A DNA stretch of 64,000 bases from Ariolimax columbianus (Eukaryota; Mollusca; Gastropoda; Stylommatophora; Arionidae): NCBI GenBank assembly GCA_036924085.1, contig JAVGWX010000011.1, forward strand, positions 25,409,476 through 25,473,475, read 5' to 3'. How positions within the stretch are numbered: position 1 is the first letter of the stretch; each line of letters begins with the position of its first letter. The position numbers and the translations under genes were made by a program. Of this stretch, positions 54,576-64,000 are shown one piece after another. The notes below the pieces were generated by a model. It had not been told where the DNA came from. It was given only the letters and a program-made list of their open reading frames with translations, and searched no databases.

Positions 54576-55080
54576 CTTTTAGTAAACCTTCTCATAACCT
54601 CCTGCATTTCAATAAACCCTTTCAAATCCACTTGACTATCAGTAAACCTTCTCATAACCTCCTGCATTTCAATAAACCCTTTCAAATCCACTTGACTATC
54701 AGTAAACCTTCTCATAACCTCCTGCATTTCAATAAACCCTTTCAAATCCACTTGACTATCAGTAAACCTTCTCATAACCTCCTGCATTTCAATAAACCCT
54801 TTCAAATCCACTTGACTATCAGTAAACCTTCTCATAACCTCCTGCATTTCAATAAACCCTTTCAAATCCACTTGACTATCAGTAAACCTTCTCATAACCT
54901 CCTGCATTTCAATAAACCCTTTCAAATCCACTTGACTATCAGTAAACCTTCTCATAACATCTTAACTTTTGTCAACCTTTTTGCAATCTCCTGGCTTATA
55001 GTATACCTTCTTGTACTTCTTTGGCTTTCAGTTAACCTTCCCGTACCCCACTGACTTTCAACAAACTCTATGGATTTGAG
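54566..55080 (+). repeat. 60-bp minisatellite, six near-perfect copies plus degenerate edge
   Basis: Unit acctcctgcatttcaataaa, ccctttcaaatccacttgac, tatcagtaaaccttctcata. Six copies from 54596 to 54955 are practically identical. The ORFs on both strands here are artefacts of a unit length divisible by 3. Confidence 0.95.
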
Positions 55081-55439
55081 TAAACCTTCACATATGCAAC
55101 AATTACAAAGAAAGCCACAAAGACATAAATATTTTCAAGAAATAAAAACTCATAATTACTCTGTGCACGTAATTGAAGATTTCAACAGTAACTAACAAGA
55201 GATAGAGTTTTGCACAACAATATCAACGAACAATAATGGAACCACTTTTTCTATTTCAAAATATTGCTTAACTGAGAATTCAATCTTGAGGTGCCAATTA
55301 TTGAAATAGACTTCAAATGGCCATCCCAAATTTACTTATTTGTTGGACTTAACATTGTTCGTTCTTTTTGTCTACGTCATTGACTGCTGCAGGTTACAGA
55401 CACCTAGTCAACTATCGCCGTACCGTCAATATTACTAGC
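55081..55439. other. No feature recognised
   Basis: AT-rich, no repeat or coding signal seen. Confidence 0.35.
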
Positions 55440-55650
55440 ATTTTCTTTACACGATTTCCTTCAGAAGTATCTTCTCCACCTTGAGTTGTTCCATAACCTC
55501 ACTATTTGCTCTCCTATCTTCCCAAAAAACTTGTCCAAGTCTTCTGAATACCAACATTTCAAAGGCTTCAACACTGTTCTTCATTTTCTTGGTCAGGATC
55601 CAAGGCCCTCTATACAAGAATCCCTCTATACAAAAGAACTGAATGCACAT
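55440..55650 (-). pseudogene. Non-LTR RT C-terminal relic
   Basis: EAFEMLVFRRLGQVFWEDRR then ANSEVMEQLKVEKILLKEIV, the same family as 13470-14075. Very short. Confidence 0.6.
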
Positions 55651-55753
55651 AGCATTTAATTAATTCTTTTTTTATAAAAATCACAAAACTAGCAATGATT
55701 AAGCCCATGAAATGTAATGAAATTCACTGTTGAAACAATAGTTTTCTGAATCC

Positions 55754-56461
55754 TTTCTTCTTCTTCGTACGCTGTCAGACATCAACCTTAATTTTTTCGC
55801 AAAAAGCAGCGGTCATCCTGAGGCTGTCGACACTGCCATAGAGCTTGTCTAGTGTTGCCACTGGTGATGGCCACATCTGCTCTCTCTGATCCTCGTATGT
55901 CGGGCAGTTTTGCAACAAATGCTCAGCGGTCATTTTCCCGGTACCATACGGGAATTCGTCAGTGCCACCTATCTTCAATTTGTTGAATAGGTGGTACCTC
56001 AGTCTATTGTGGCCAGTGCGAAGTCTGAAGACCACGACCTGCTCTCTTCTGTTCAACTGGTAATAGGCATCGTTTTTTGTGTAGCCAGTATGTTCGGTTT
56101 CCTATTTGGTCATGTATCTAGCTCTAATAAGCCTTTTTGACTCTTCGTATGTCACACTAGGATCTGGTTGTGGTAGTCTTGCACCTTCTTTTGCCAGTCT
56201 GTCTGCCTCCTCGTTGTCTTGGATGTTACAGTGGGATGGAACCCACTGTACCACTACTCTTTTTGGTGCGGACTGCTGGCATAGTTGACAGAGTACTGCT
56301 CTTAAGTCATTAAGTTCAGTATTTTTTTGGTTTTTTAGTGCTGTGACTACGGCCAGGGCATCTGTAAACAGGACTATATGGCTTTCATTTCTTTTGCATC
56401 TCACCAGTTCTTCTACTGCAGCCCTCAGTGCCTCTGCCTCCATTCTGAAATTGCTTGAGTA
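55754..56461 (-). mobile_element. 5'-truncated RNase H retroelement with perfect 12-bp duplication
   Basis: Minus reading AEALRAAVEELVRC, HIVLFTDALAVVTALKNQKN, VPSHCNIQDNEEADRLAKEG, a stop at 56102-56104, then MNRREQVVVFRLRTGHNRLR and HLLQNCPTYEDQREQMW. 3' end gcgtacgaagaagaag. Flanked by ttttctgaatcc at 55742-55753 and 56462-56473. Confidence 0.9.
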
Positions 56462-56473
56462 TTTTCTGAATCC

Positions 56474-56734
56474 AAAACAGATTTACATATTTTATATTTT
56501 CCACACATTGCTTGTTAATGGATAATATTATGCAGAAACACAGTCTTTTAAAATCCACCAACCTCACAAGCTTTTGTCATTTGCTAAACCAAACCTTTCT
56601 TTACCTCAGATATGTTCTTTCTTCCATAAATTTTTAAGCACTTTCACTCCAAATTATATTCTGTGTCAGTTTTTTTTCTCTGAAGATGTTCTCTCCAGTT
56701 ACTGTGTTGTGCGGAAAGCAAGACTAATAGGCAA
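56474..56734. other. No feature recognised
   Basis: AT-rich linker with no recognised feature. Confidence 0.3.
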
Positions 56735-57040
56735 AGCATACTGATCAAACATGTTAGTCAGGGTCAGGCAAAATATACTGGCCAAGACCCTCACCTCGAC
56801 TTCCATGCAGTCTTTCCTGGAAACGGGCAAACGAGGTGTGGGATTGACGTGGTTCCCGTAGTAGTGAGCAACACGCAGATGAAGCCAAGACAGCACAACC
56901 GCCTGGAGGACACCGGTCCACCTTCATCAGCACGCTCGGGATGTGAGGAAAGATACTGCAACCCGCTACTTAAAGTCCTTTTCAGGATACCCAAAAGAGT
57001 AAACCTACTCATTATGGGCATTCGAAACAACAACAACTGT
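56735..57040 (-). repeat. Dispersed ~300-bp repeat, family 3
   Basis: Inverted copy with tactggccaagaccctcacc, gcacgctcgggatgtgagga and a caacaacaac end. Confidence 0.6.
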
Positions 57041-57289
57041 ATTGTGCATGCTATGTGCTGATGTTAACTCTTGAGTTAAAGTAGTTTCAGTGTTTTGCCT
57101 TTCCTTGCATTCTACAGTGTGACTTGGAACCATTTAAAAGTTATCAAAACCCATTGCTTGAAGGAATAGTGAGTGACATCACTTGTCTATTAGACCGTGG
57201 TTTGAGATATTAAAACATGGCACCTGCAACTGAAAATGAGGATTTGCTATTCCGACAACACTCTGGTTCGGTGCAATGTGAGAAGCACA

Positions 57290-57760
57290 CATATGAACAG
57301 GAATTGAACATGTCAACTATAATACGAGCCGTGTTCAAATAAAGCCGGACCAAACTGCAACAAGTGAACATACGTACAATGCACATGGTGATGTCACTTC
57401 TGGTGTAAACAGCTCATACCAACAGTCAAGTTTGCAAAATTTCATTATCCTCCGACTCATAGTTTCCTCAGCAGGTCGTTGAAAACATGGCGGATGTGAT
57501 ACGGAATCCATCCAGAGGTGATCAGCGAATGGTGATTTGGATTCTAACAGATGAAGGATGCCGACGAGTTAAAATTCATCACATAATGCAGGTGGTGTAT
57601 GGTGACAAAAGCATGTCGAAGACAGCAGTGAAGAACTGGACAACAATGTTTAAAGAAGAACAACATCCCGCCAGCATGTACGATCCTAGGCTGCTCTTTC
57701 TGCCTCTCTCCAGGTGTAATCATTTAATCTTAGTTTCTTCTCACATTCTCTTCTTCATTT
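57290..57760 (+). pseudogene. Mariner-like transposase N-terminal relic
   Basis: A frame from ATG at 57487: MADVIRNPSRGDQRMVIWIL, GCRRVKIHHIMQVVYGDKSM and SKTAVKNWTTMFKEEQHPAS. This resembles the first helix-turn-helix of mariner-type transposases (…VYGDxxMSxxTVxxWxxxFKxG). It then runs into unrelated text, so the second helix-turn-helix and the catalytic domain are missing. Confidence 0.55.
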
Positions 57761-57984
57761 CTTTTTTAATCTACTTCTCAGTAAAAGACAAGGACCAATT
57801 TTATAATTGTATTGAACTGTTTCCCCCTTAAACTATTCATTTAGTTTATTGTTAACTGGTTTCCTCTGTGATGTTTTTGTATTTTTAGTTCTTGATACTT
57901 ACTTTCTTAGTCGTTCCTTTTCTACCATGAGGTGTAGAGGTTCAGTTCTTGATGAAGACCTGTATTTGTTGAAACATCAATCCG

Positions 57985-58320
57985 CATCTTAACTTAATGT
58001 CTTTATACTGGTTTAGAAGACTCTACAGAGTCTGTTATACAACCAGTTTCTTGGAGGGTGGTTTAACTGATGTGCAAGTTCATCTTATTAGACTCAAACA
58101 CAAGAGCTAAGTAGGCCCACAGCCAGTTAGGTGACATCTATAGCTGCTCTTAACAAACCACCTGGGGAAAGGTACAAATAGCTTGGGTAGATTTTGAACT
58201 TGAATTTTGTCTCACTACCCAGAGATCAGGGGAATTTTTGCCAGAAGGTCCTAATGAACAAACCCATGACCTCCGGCACCCAAGGCGGAGACCTTACCCC
58301 GAGACCACTGAGTCCCCCAA
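57985..58320 (-). repeat. CR1-like terminus, family 5 repeat and family 2 SINE, joined
   Basis: ctttatactggtttagaaga (CR1-like end), gctgctcttaacaaaccacc (family 5), and 58150-58320 a minus-strand family 2 SINE (actacccagagatcagggga … ccttaccccgagaccactga). Confidence 0.55.
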
Positions 58321-58719
58321 AAAATGAACTGTGGTAGTTTCAGTTAATGAATGTGATAAGGAAAAAAAATATGTGGTAATTCAAGGCAGCGAGTTGTATA
58401 CAAAGAATGTGTGTTTGCCTTTTTTCATTTTTCTTTTTTTAAATTTGGAATGTCTCCAAGATAGTCATGCTCTTTTCAAATACTAATTTTACAACCTGTT
58501 GAATATGTTTTGATGATATTGTGCCTTGTTCTGTTTGTTTTGTGCTGTTTATTGGCATGACTTTTTTCTTATTCTAGTAACTTATTTGACAAATACAGAT
58601 TATTGCTTGGACATCTTGTTAGAATCTAAACTGATCATCACCATCATGAGCCTTCAGCTGAGGAGGAAGATTAAAAGTTTGCCTTTAACAAAAGGAAAGA
58701 ATAAGAATGATTTGATACT
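58321..58719. other. No feature recognised
   Basis: AT-rich; small ORF 58526-58753 without recognisable motif. Confidence 0.35.
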
Positions 58720-59120
58720 GGACACCATGGCGTGGTCCAGAATATTTATGTAGTAAGGCCCATTTCGTCAATAAATGTCTTCGGAGGATAATGGGCATAG
58801 GCTGGCAAGACATGATGAGGAACAACGATCGATGGGAAAGAAGCCAACAACAACCAGTGGAGCAACAAATAGAATTTAGGAAATGGGGTTGGATAGGACA
58901 CACACTATGGAAAGCACCAACAAATGTGGCCAGACAGGTGCTGAAATGTAATCCACAGAGGAAAAGGAAGAGAGGTAGACCAAGAACACCTAAAGAAGAG
59001 ACTGAATATGAATTTCAGTCCCTGGACCTTAACTGGAGAGAATCAGAAAGGGTAGCACAAGATCGAACTTGCTAGAGGAGGGTTGTCAATGGCCTATGCT
59101 CTGAAAGGAGCAACAGACAT
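58720..59120 (+). pseudogene. Non-LTR RT C-terminal relic
   Basis: KCLRRIMGIGWQDMMRNND, RKWGWIGHTLWKAPTNVARQ, WNPQ-like CNPQRKRKRGRPRTP and LDLNWRESERVAQDR, followed after one stop by VVNGLCSERSN. Closing region of an RTE/CR1-style RT. Mostly open. Confidence 0.7.
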
Positions 59121-59355
59121 TGATAATTTGAGGGCACATTTAACAGAGAAGTTTCCTACCTTCTTAAGAAGTATGAGTCAAATCAGAAAGGGCAACAACA
59201 ACAAACATTTTTTAAAAATTACATTATGACAATAAGGTCTCTACTGAGTTATTGTTGTTTTTTTTATTTGAGCCCACTCTGAATAGACTCATACTTGTTA
59301 ATGTTTTTATTGACTTTTGATTTTAAATTCTGCTGCAGCCTTTATTTTTTTTTAC

Positions 59356-59456
59356 CTTCTCAACAAAATGTGCTTCATTCTCAGCTTCAAAGTCCATAAT
59401 CTCACACTCAAATCCTGAGTAATCATCATTATGTGTTTCTTTACTTGTTCTCACAG
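59356..59456 (-). CDS. cpRas1-like gene, exon 2
   Basis: Acceptor at 59457-59458 after a short pyrimidine stretch; donor GTAAAA just left of 59356. The exon takes two bases to complete the codon opened in exon 1 and then gives 33 codons, including DDYSGFECEIMDFEAENEAH, ending in phase 0. The peptide is acidic and has no recognised domain. It lies just before the zinc-finger exon in gene order, so it is probably the linker leading into the Sec23/24-like core. The support is the clean phase match on both sides and a reading frame without stops between consensus splice sites. Confidence 0.6.
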
Positions 59457-59985
59457 CTGTGGAAATAACAAACAGCCGTTCAAAATCACATTGCAGAAAA
59501 TTTTGGGTTTCCAATCTATTCTCTCCCAAATCATCTTGACCTCTAATGTTTTCAACCAATTAACGAATATTTGGAAAATAAATCACTGAGTAGCAGTATC
59601 AAACTCAGGATGCTTAACTCTAACGTCATTTCAGTGCTCATGTATCATTGTGAAAGCTTGAAAATGACAGAAGCTTGAAAATATGTTGAATGCTTTTTAA
59701 AATAAATGCATTAGATGTCTATTGGGCAGTGGCTTAAAAGAATTCATGATTAATGAGCAAATACGATTACAGTACAACCAAAATTTTGTTTCTAATGTTA
59801 TCAACAAGAAATGTTGGGCGTATATCAGAAACGTGCTGGGGATGAACAATAATGGACTATTATGTGGAACAAGGTAGACCAAGAGAGACTCTACGCAAAA
59901 CAATCACCAGCTAGGAGACATCCCATGCTTCATTTGTTTCGAAGGAAAAAAATTTAGATCAGATACTTTTTTAACGTACCCCATA
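59457..59985. other. Intron 1 sequence without recognised feature
   Basis: Upstream of exon 2; no repeat or coding signal noted before the CR1-like terminus at 59990-60110. Confidence 0.35.
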
Positions 59986-60104
59986 TAACTTAACTTAACA
60001 TCTTTATACTGGTTTATAAGACTCTGCAGAGTCTGTATACAACCAGTTTCATTTACATTTCCTTGCTATAAAATCTATGTGCATCCAATCTATTCTTGCA
60101 TAGA

Positions 60105-60835
60105 ATAGCGTGTTGTGATGAAGTTTCTTGTGAAAGAGGACGTGAAACCTGGGGAAATTTACAGAAGACTGCAATCACAATACGGTGATGAGGCACTAAG
60201 CCGCAGTAAGACATTTGAATGCTGAACGTTTTAGAGAAGGCCGTACATCCGTAAGTGATGATCCCGGCTGTGGTGACTCTCAACCCACTGCAGCCATTCC
60301 TGTGAATATCCAGATTGTGGAACACCTTATCCTGGAAAATCGATGCATAACCTGTCGCAAAATTGCGCAAGAGACCAAGTTTTTCTCTTGGTACAGTGAA
60401 CACTATTTTTCATGAACATTTGCATTTTCATAAGGTTGGTGCACATTGAGTACCAAAACAGCTTTCCACTTTTGACCGGCAGAGAAGAGTTCACGTCTGC
60501 ACTGAGCTAAAGAAACGTTTTGGCATAGAAGGGCATGACTTTTTTAACCTCTTCATTACGTGGGATGAAACCTTGGCCCATCAGTAGGGATTTCCACCTG
60601 TTTGGATTACTAAAAGAATTCCGGGGAGGTCAGCATTTCAGCACTGATGATGAAGTGGAACAGGCTGCCATAGATTGGTTCAGACATACTGACAAATCTT
60701 TCTATGATGAAGCTTATCAAGCATTATTTAAACACTGGGATAAGTGCATAAACGTTGCAGGAGGTTATATCGAAAAATAAATGGCATTTCAACTACTTGA
60801 GGAAATTATTTTTTTTTCATTACAAAAAAAGTCCC
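60105..60835 (+). pseudogene. Mariner-like transposase with internal deletion
   Basis: N-terminal piece EIYRRLQSQYGDEALSRSKT, RFREGRTSVSDDPGCGDSQP, NIQIVEHLILENRCITCRKI; middle ITWDETL-like remains; C-terminal piece FHLFGLLKEFRGGQHFSTDD, EVEQAAIDWFRHTDKSFYDE, HWDKCINVAGGYIEK. The order is that of SETMAR-like mariner transposases. Most of the stretch from the first catalytic aspartate to just before FHLFG is missing, and there are frameshifts. Confidence 0.7.
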
Positions 60836-60919
60836 AGTTTGACTTGAACGAACCTGAAGAGAGACTATTTGAACTGTAATGTTCCAGGGAAATCACAAGG
60901 GAAAAGTGAAGTTACTCAC

Positions 60920-61016
60920 ATGCAGAAGCTCCTAGTGATTCTTCTTCCTCTGTTTCCTCTTCATTGAGAATATACTCTGAACCAAAATCCATCATGTTAC
61001 TCTGTGTGTTACTCAT
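60920..61016 (-). CDS. cpRas1-like gene, exon 1 (start codon, acidic N-terminus)
   Basis: The exon begins after an acceptor at 61025-61026 (tttcag-like) and ends at a GTGAGT donor just left of 60920. The first ATG is at 61016; the eight exon bases before it hold no in-frame stop, so a further upstream start is possible. The peptide begins MSNTQSNMMDFGSEYI and continues with a run of glutamates, then leaves one base (phase 1) that joins exon 2 in frame to make a serine. Such low-complexity acidic N-termini are poorly conserved, so this exon is assigned by splice-phase continuity rather than by similarity. Confidence 0.55.
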
Positions 61017-61104
61017 GTAATTAACTGAAATAAATAGACAATTCAGTTTTGGCTTACATTTGGAATAAATAATATACGCTCTGAGACATCAATATACATT
61101 TTTT

Positions 61105-61290
61105 TTTAGTCAGAGACTGGTGAATGCTTGAAATACATTGCTACAGGAAGTAGTGGAGGCAGGGACAATTAATGCATTCAAGAATAGATTGGATACGCAT
61201 AGTTTTTATTTCAAGTGAATGTAAAAGAAATTGGTTGTATACAGACTCTGTAGAGTCTTCTAAACCAGTACAAAGATATTAAATTAAGTT
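61105..61290 (+). pseudogene. CR1-like retroelement 3' end
   Basis: tgaaatacattgctacagga, attcaagaatagattggata, gagtcttctaaaccagta, ending aaattaagtt. Just upstream of exon 1. Confidence 0.6.
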
Positions 61291-61825
61291 AAAATGTTGA
61301 ATGAACCTTTCAAGTGTCCCTCTCAACTACAAAGGAAAACTTCCAAAACTACCCTCATCCCAGAGCACACTTTTCCCATCATAATCCTTTCCTTTTTCTT
61401 TTACTGTCGAAACATATCTGACTTTGTCTTCCTCTAATTTCCTTCATTCATCTACATCATCATTTTTTTCTGTTTGGATCCCCTTGGAACATAAGGCCGC
61501 AACAGATGCTTTTCATCTATTCTTATTCTGTGCTATATTCTTGAGTTCCGCTCATGAGACCTCAATTGAACTGAGTTTCTTCTTGACCGTATGCCATGAG
61601 ATGTTCCTTGGCCTTCCCATTCATCTTTTTCCATGTAGGTTCAAATCCAGCATATGTCTGGTTATGCTGTCCTGCTTCTTTCTGAGAGTGTGTCTTTTCA
61701 TCTCTGTTTCTCTATTCAATTTCCAGCCACATTGGTTGTTGCTGTGTTCTGTCCCACAAATTTGTATCTATAGCTGTCTTCTTGTGCAAGAACTTATATT
61801 ATTCCCCTTGTCTAGTTAAAAATTG
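61291..61825. pseudogene. Possible RT relic, minus strand; otherwise unassigned
   Basis: Read on the minus strand, 61440-61800 has scattered text reminiscent of RT C-termini (for example NQCGWKLNRETEMKR), with stops. Weak. Confidence 0.25.
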
Positions 61826-62125
61826 TCTTCTTCTTCCTTGTATGCTGTAAGACGCTGACTTGAATTTGTTCAAAGCAAGCAGTGGTCATCCTGAGGCTGT
61901 CGACACTGCCATAGATCTTGTCTAGTGTTGGTACTAGTAATGGCCACATATGGTTTCTCTGGTCCTCGTATGTCAGGCATTCTGCAGCAGATGTTCAGGG
62001 ATCATTTTCCCAGTACCATAGGTACATTCGTCCGTAGCACCTATCTTCAGTTTATTGAACAGCAGTCTGTTGTGGCCTATGTGCGGAGTCTGTAGACCAC
62101 CACCTGCTCTCTTTTGTTAAAAAAA
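61826..62125 (-). mobile_element. Decayed 5'-truncated RNase H retroelement
   Basis: Matches the 3' end of the 37.1-kb element (aagcagtggtcatcctgagg; atgtcaggcattctgcagca; tcgtccgtagcacctatctt) with indels. Tail aaggaagaagaag on the minus strand. A flanking duplication is unclear (ttaaaaattgtc versus aaaaaaaatgtc). Confidence 0.65.
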
Positions 62126-62229
62126 ATGTCCAAAGTTCCCTCATACTCATCTCACTCTCAAATCCAATTTTTTTTTCAATTTCAGGAACCAATCTGAAAG
62201 AAAAGTAAAAGAAAGGGTAATATTTCTTT

Positions 62230-63200
62230 CTTACGTATGTGTCTCAGATTGATAAAAGAAATAATGAACACCAAATGGATATTTAGGGAATTTATTATTA
62301 GAATTATGATAATGTCAGTCAGAGCACTGTATCGTTCGAGTATAAACATTGTCAGAACGACTGATGGTGTCTCAGATGCTTTTGAAATCACTACCGGCGT
62401 GATACAAGGGTGTGTGCTATCTCCTCTGTTGTTTAACATCTACATGCACAAAATCGTATCAGACTGGTCAAATTGAGACATCTGAAGCAGAACATAACTC
62501 AATACACGAATTACTCTTTGCAGATTATCAATTCCTGCTGTACGATGATGAAAACAAAAAACAAACTACAAAAACCACATAAACCTGTGCTAAATACAAT
62601 ATGTGAAATAGCGAAAACAAAACAGAAACTATGATTCATCAGTAGAACTGAGCTACTCAAGATAGGTCTAAATGATATTGCTCTTCAACACATCCATGAA
62701 TTCAAGTATTTGGGCAGTATTTTGTCTGCAGACGGTAGGATCGACAGGGAAATCGAGACAAGGTGTCAGAAAGCATCTACGGTGATTTATCTCCTGTCCC
62801 CATTGCTTAGATACCCAAGCATCAGTTTGGCAAAAAAGCAACAGCTGATAAACAGTATATTTATGCCGACTCTGTACTACCAGTGCCAAATTTGTCCTCT
62901 GTCCAGAGCGTGCGAGAGCAGAATTTCAACTTGTGAAAGGAAGGTCATCAGTGTTACCAGAAGAGACAGAATGCCGAATAACAACATTCGAAGTATGGTC
63001 AGCACTATGTCTTGTGTCGGATACATTTCCAGGCAGAAAATAAGTTGGTTTAGTCATCTCATGAGAATGCACCCTCATCAACTTCCATTGATGGCTTACA
63101 ATGCTGGTAGATCTGGCTACAGGGAAAGGGGACGTAGGTGGATATATTAATTACAGATGGCAGAGTGATTGGGCCGAGACAAGGGCTCACATTATTGACC
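62230..63200 (+). pseudogene. Non-LTR RT relic, palm to C-terminus
   Basis: Frame 1: RALYRSSINIVRTTDGVSDA then FEITTGVIQGCVLSPLLFNI (RT motif B). Then frameshifts over the catalytic region (LFADYQFLLYDDE-like, Asp to Tyr). Frame 2: HEFKYLGSILSADGRIDREI, KKQQLINSIFMPTLYYQCQI, GYISRQKISWFSHLMRMHPH. Reference copy for the relics at 7480-8930, 19160-20115 and 52600-53150. Confidence 0.75.
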
Positions 63201-63835
63201 GACGCAACGCACTTGGGGCAGGATAGATGAGGTAAGCTCCCCACTACATTTAACAGCACAAGTGGAAAGAAAACTACCTAAACTAACTATTATTAGAACT
63301 GCCAACAAGGAAGAAGTTTACATGAAGCCAATAACTAAGTGGATAACTGAGGCTGGTGTGGTTTCCATGAAGATTTTACAGAAAAGAACACAAAATACAC
63401 TACCGGTACTGAACCTTGGCTAATTTCAAATTACAATCATAACAATCCATGTATTAGAAAGACAGACTTCGATCTTTACAAAGAACAAATTACTTTCCCT
63501 CACTTTCAGAGCGTCGGTTTGTAGAACTGATCAGCTGTCGCCAGTAATGGGCAGTAACGGTAACTTGAACTGTCTAACTCAACTAACTGATGCTGATTCA
63601 AATTATAGAGATTAAGAGTTTAAGTTTTAAGAATGGACTGGAAAGCAATGCGCCATACTTTTTACGATAAGTCTTTACGATAAAGTTAATAAAATATAAA
63701 CGATCACACAAAATCGAATTAGTAACTAAATAAGTAAGTAAGGCCCTCCAAGGTACATTTTTCATAACACTTGACTACTCATAACTCTGGACGTCTGGCT
63801 GTGCTGCTCTGACTCACCTGAGTATCCACTGGATA
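63201..63835. other. No feature recognised
   Basis: No coding or repeat signal seen. Lies upstream of exon 1 and could contain 5' untranslated exons or promoter, not visible by eye. Confidence 0.35.
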
Positions 63836-63945
63836 ATCCAGTAAAGTAGTACTGTAGTACTAGTACTGTAGTGTAGTGTAACTGTCTAGTACTAGTTAGT
63901 AGTACAGTACTGAGTACTGGTAGTGGTAGTAGTACTGTAGTACAA
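63836..63945. repeat. AGTACT-rich palindromic cluster
   Basis: Many overlapping agtact/gtactgtagtac modules (for example gtagtactgtagtactagta), self-complementary over short distances; low complexity. Confidence 0.8.
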
Positions 63946-64000
63946 TTAAGTTTTTTTACACTTCACCTCAACGGCAGTATATACTTATTTTATTGTGACT

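Noticed and set aside
54551..55054. ORFs of 134 and 160 codons with 20-residue periodicity
   Set aside because: Translation of the 60-bp minisatellite.
57487..57831. A host gene starting MADVIRNPS
   Set aside because: The first ~60 residues look like a mariner helix-turn-helix and the rest is unrelated; a transposon relic is the simpler reading.

Overview
The window reads as intron-rich, repeat-laden DNA of a metazoan, most likely a lophotrochozoan and possibly a gastropod mollusc. The grounds are spliceosomal exons with GT-AG borders, tRNA-derived SINEs, many kinds of decayed non-LTR retrotransposon, mariner and hAT relics, and a partial 18S rRNA whose 5' half looks mollusc-like from memory. 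No search could be run. No bacterial-type genes, CRISPR arrays or operons are present.

One host gene can be supported. It lies on the minus strand and runs leftward from a start codon near 61016 to at least 1570. Ten exon types were read by eye. They encode an acidic N-terminus, a Sec23/Sec24-type zinc finger, a von Willebrand A (vWA) domain with an intact MIDAS motif, part of a Sec23-like beta-sandwich, and a helical segment. The best match from memory is the circularly permuted Ras protein 1 (cpRas1) family; its Ras part is not seen. Nearly everything else lies in this gene's introns.

Region by region: 0-9 kb holds exon 10, RT relics, a 30-bp minisatellite (3991-5607) and a nested pair of retroelements (7.5-8.9 kb). 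Positions 9239-22021 and 22022-34804 are a head-to-tail duplication of 12,783 bp that looks base-for-base identical. It carries exons 7, 8 and 9 twice. Exon 6 follows at 35.2 kb. Positions 37104-44496 are one insertion with a near-perfect 12-bp target-site duplication. Read on the minus strand it consists of an rDNA external transcribed spacer, the first ~1.24 kb of 18S rRNA, a repeat-bearing leader, and an endonuclease-RT-RNase H open reading frame with a (GAA)n tail. From 45 to 64 kb exons 5 to 1 are spaced among microsatellites, a 60-bp minisatellite, mariner fragments, CR1-like tails and RT fragments.

The most notable object is the 37.1-44.5 kb insertion. It looks like the reverse-transcribed copy of a read-through transcript that began at or near the rDNA promoter, ran through half of 18S and entered a retrotransposon sitting in the 18S gene. 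The leader carries two more, diverged copies of the same ~62-nt 18S segment. If correct, the locus records an 18S-inserting, RNase H-bearing non-LTR element that uses Pol I transcripts.
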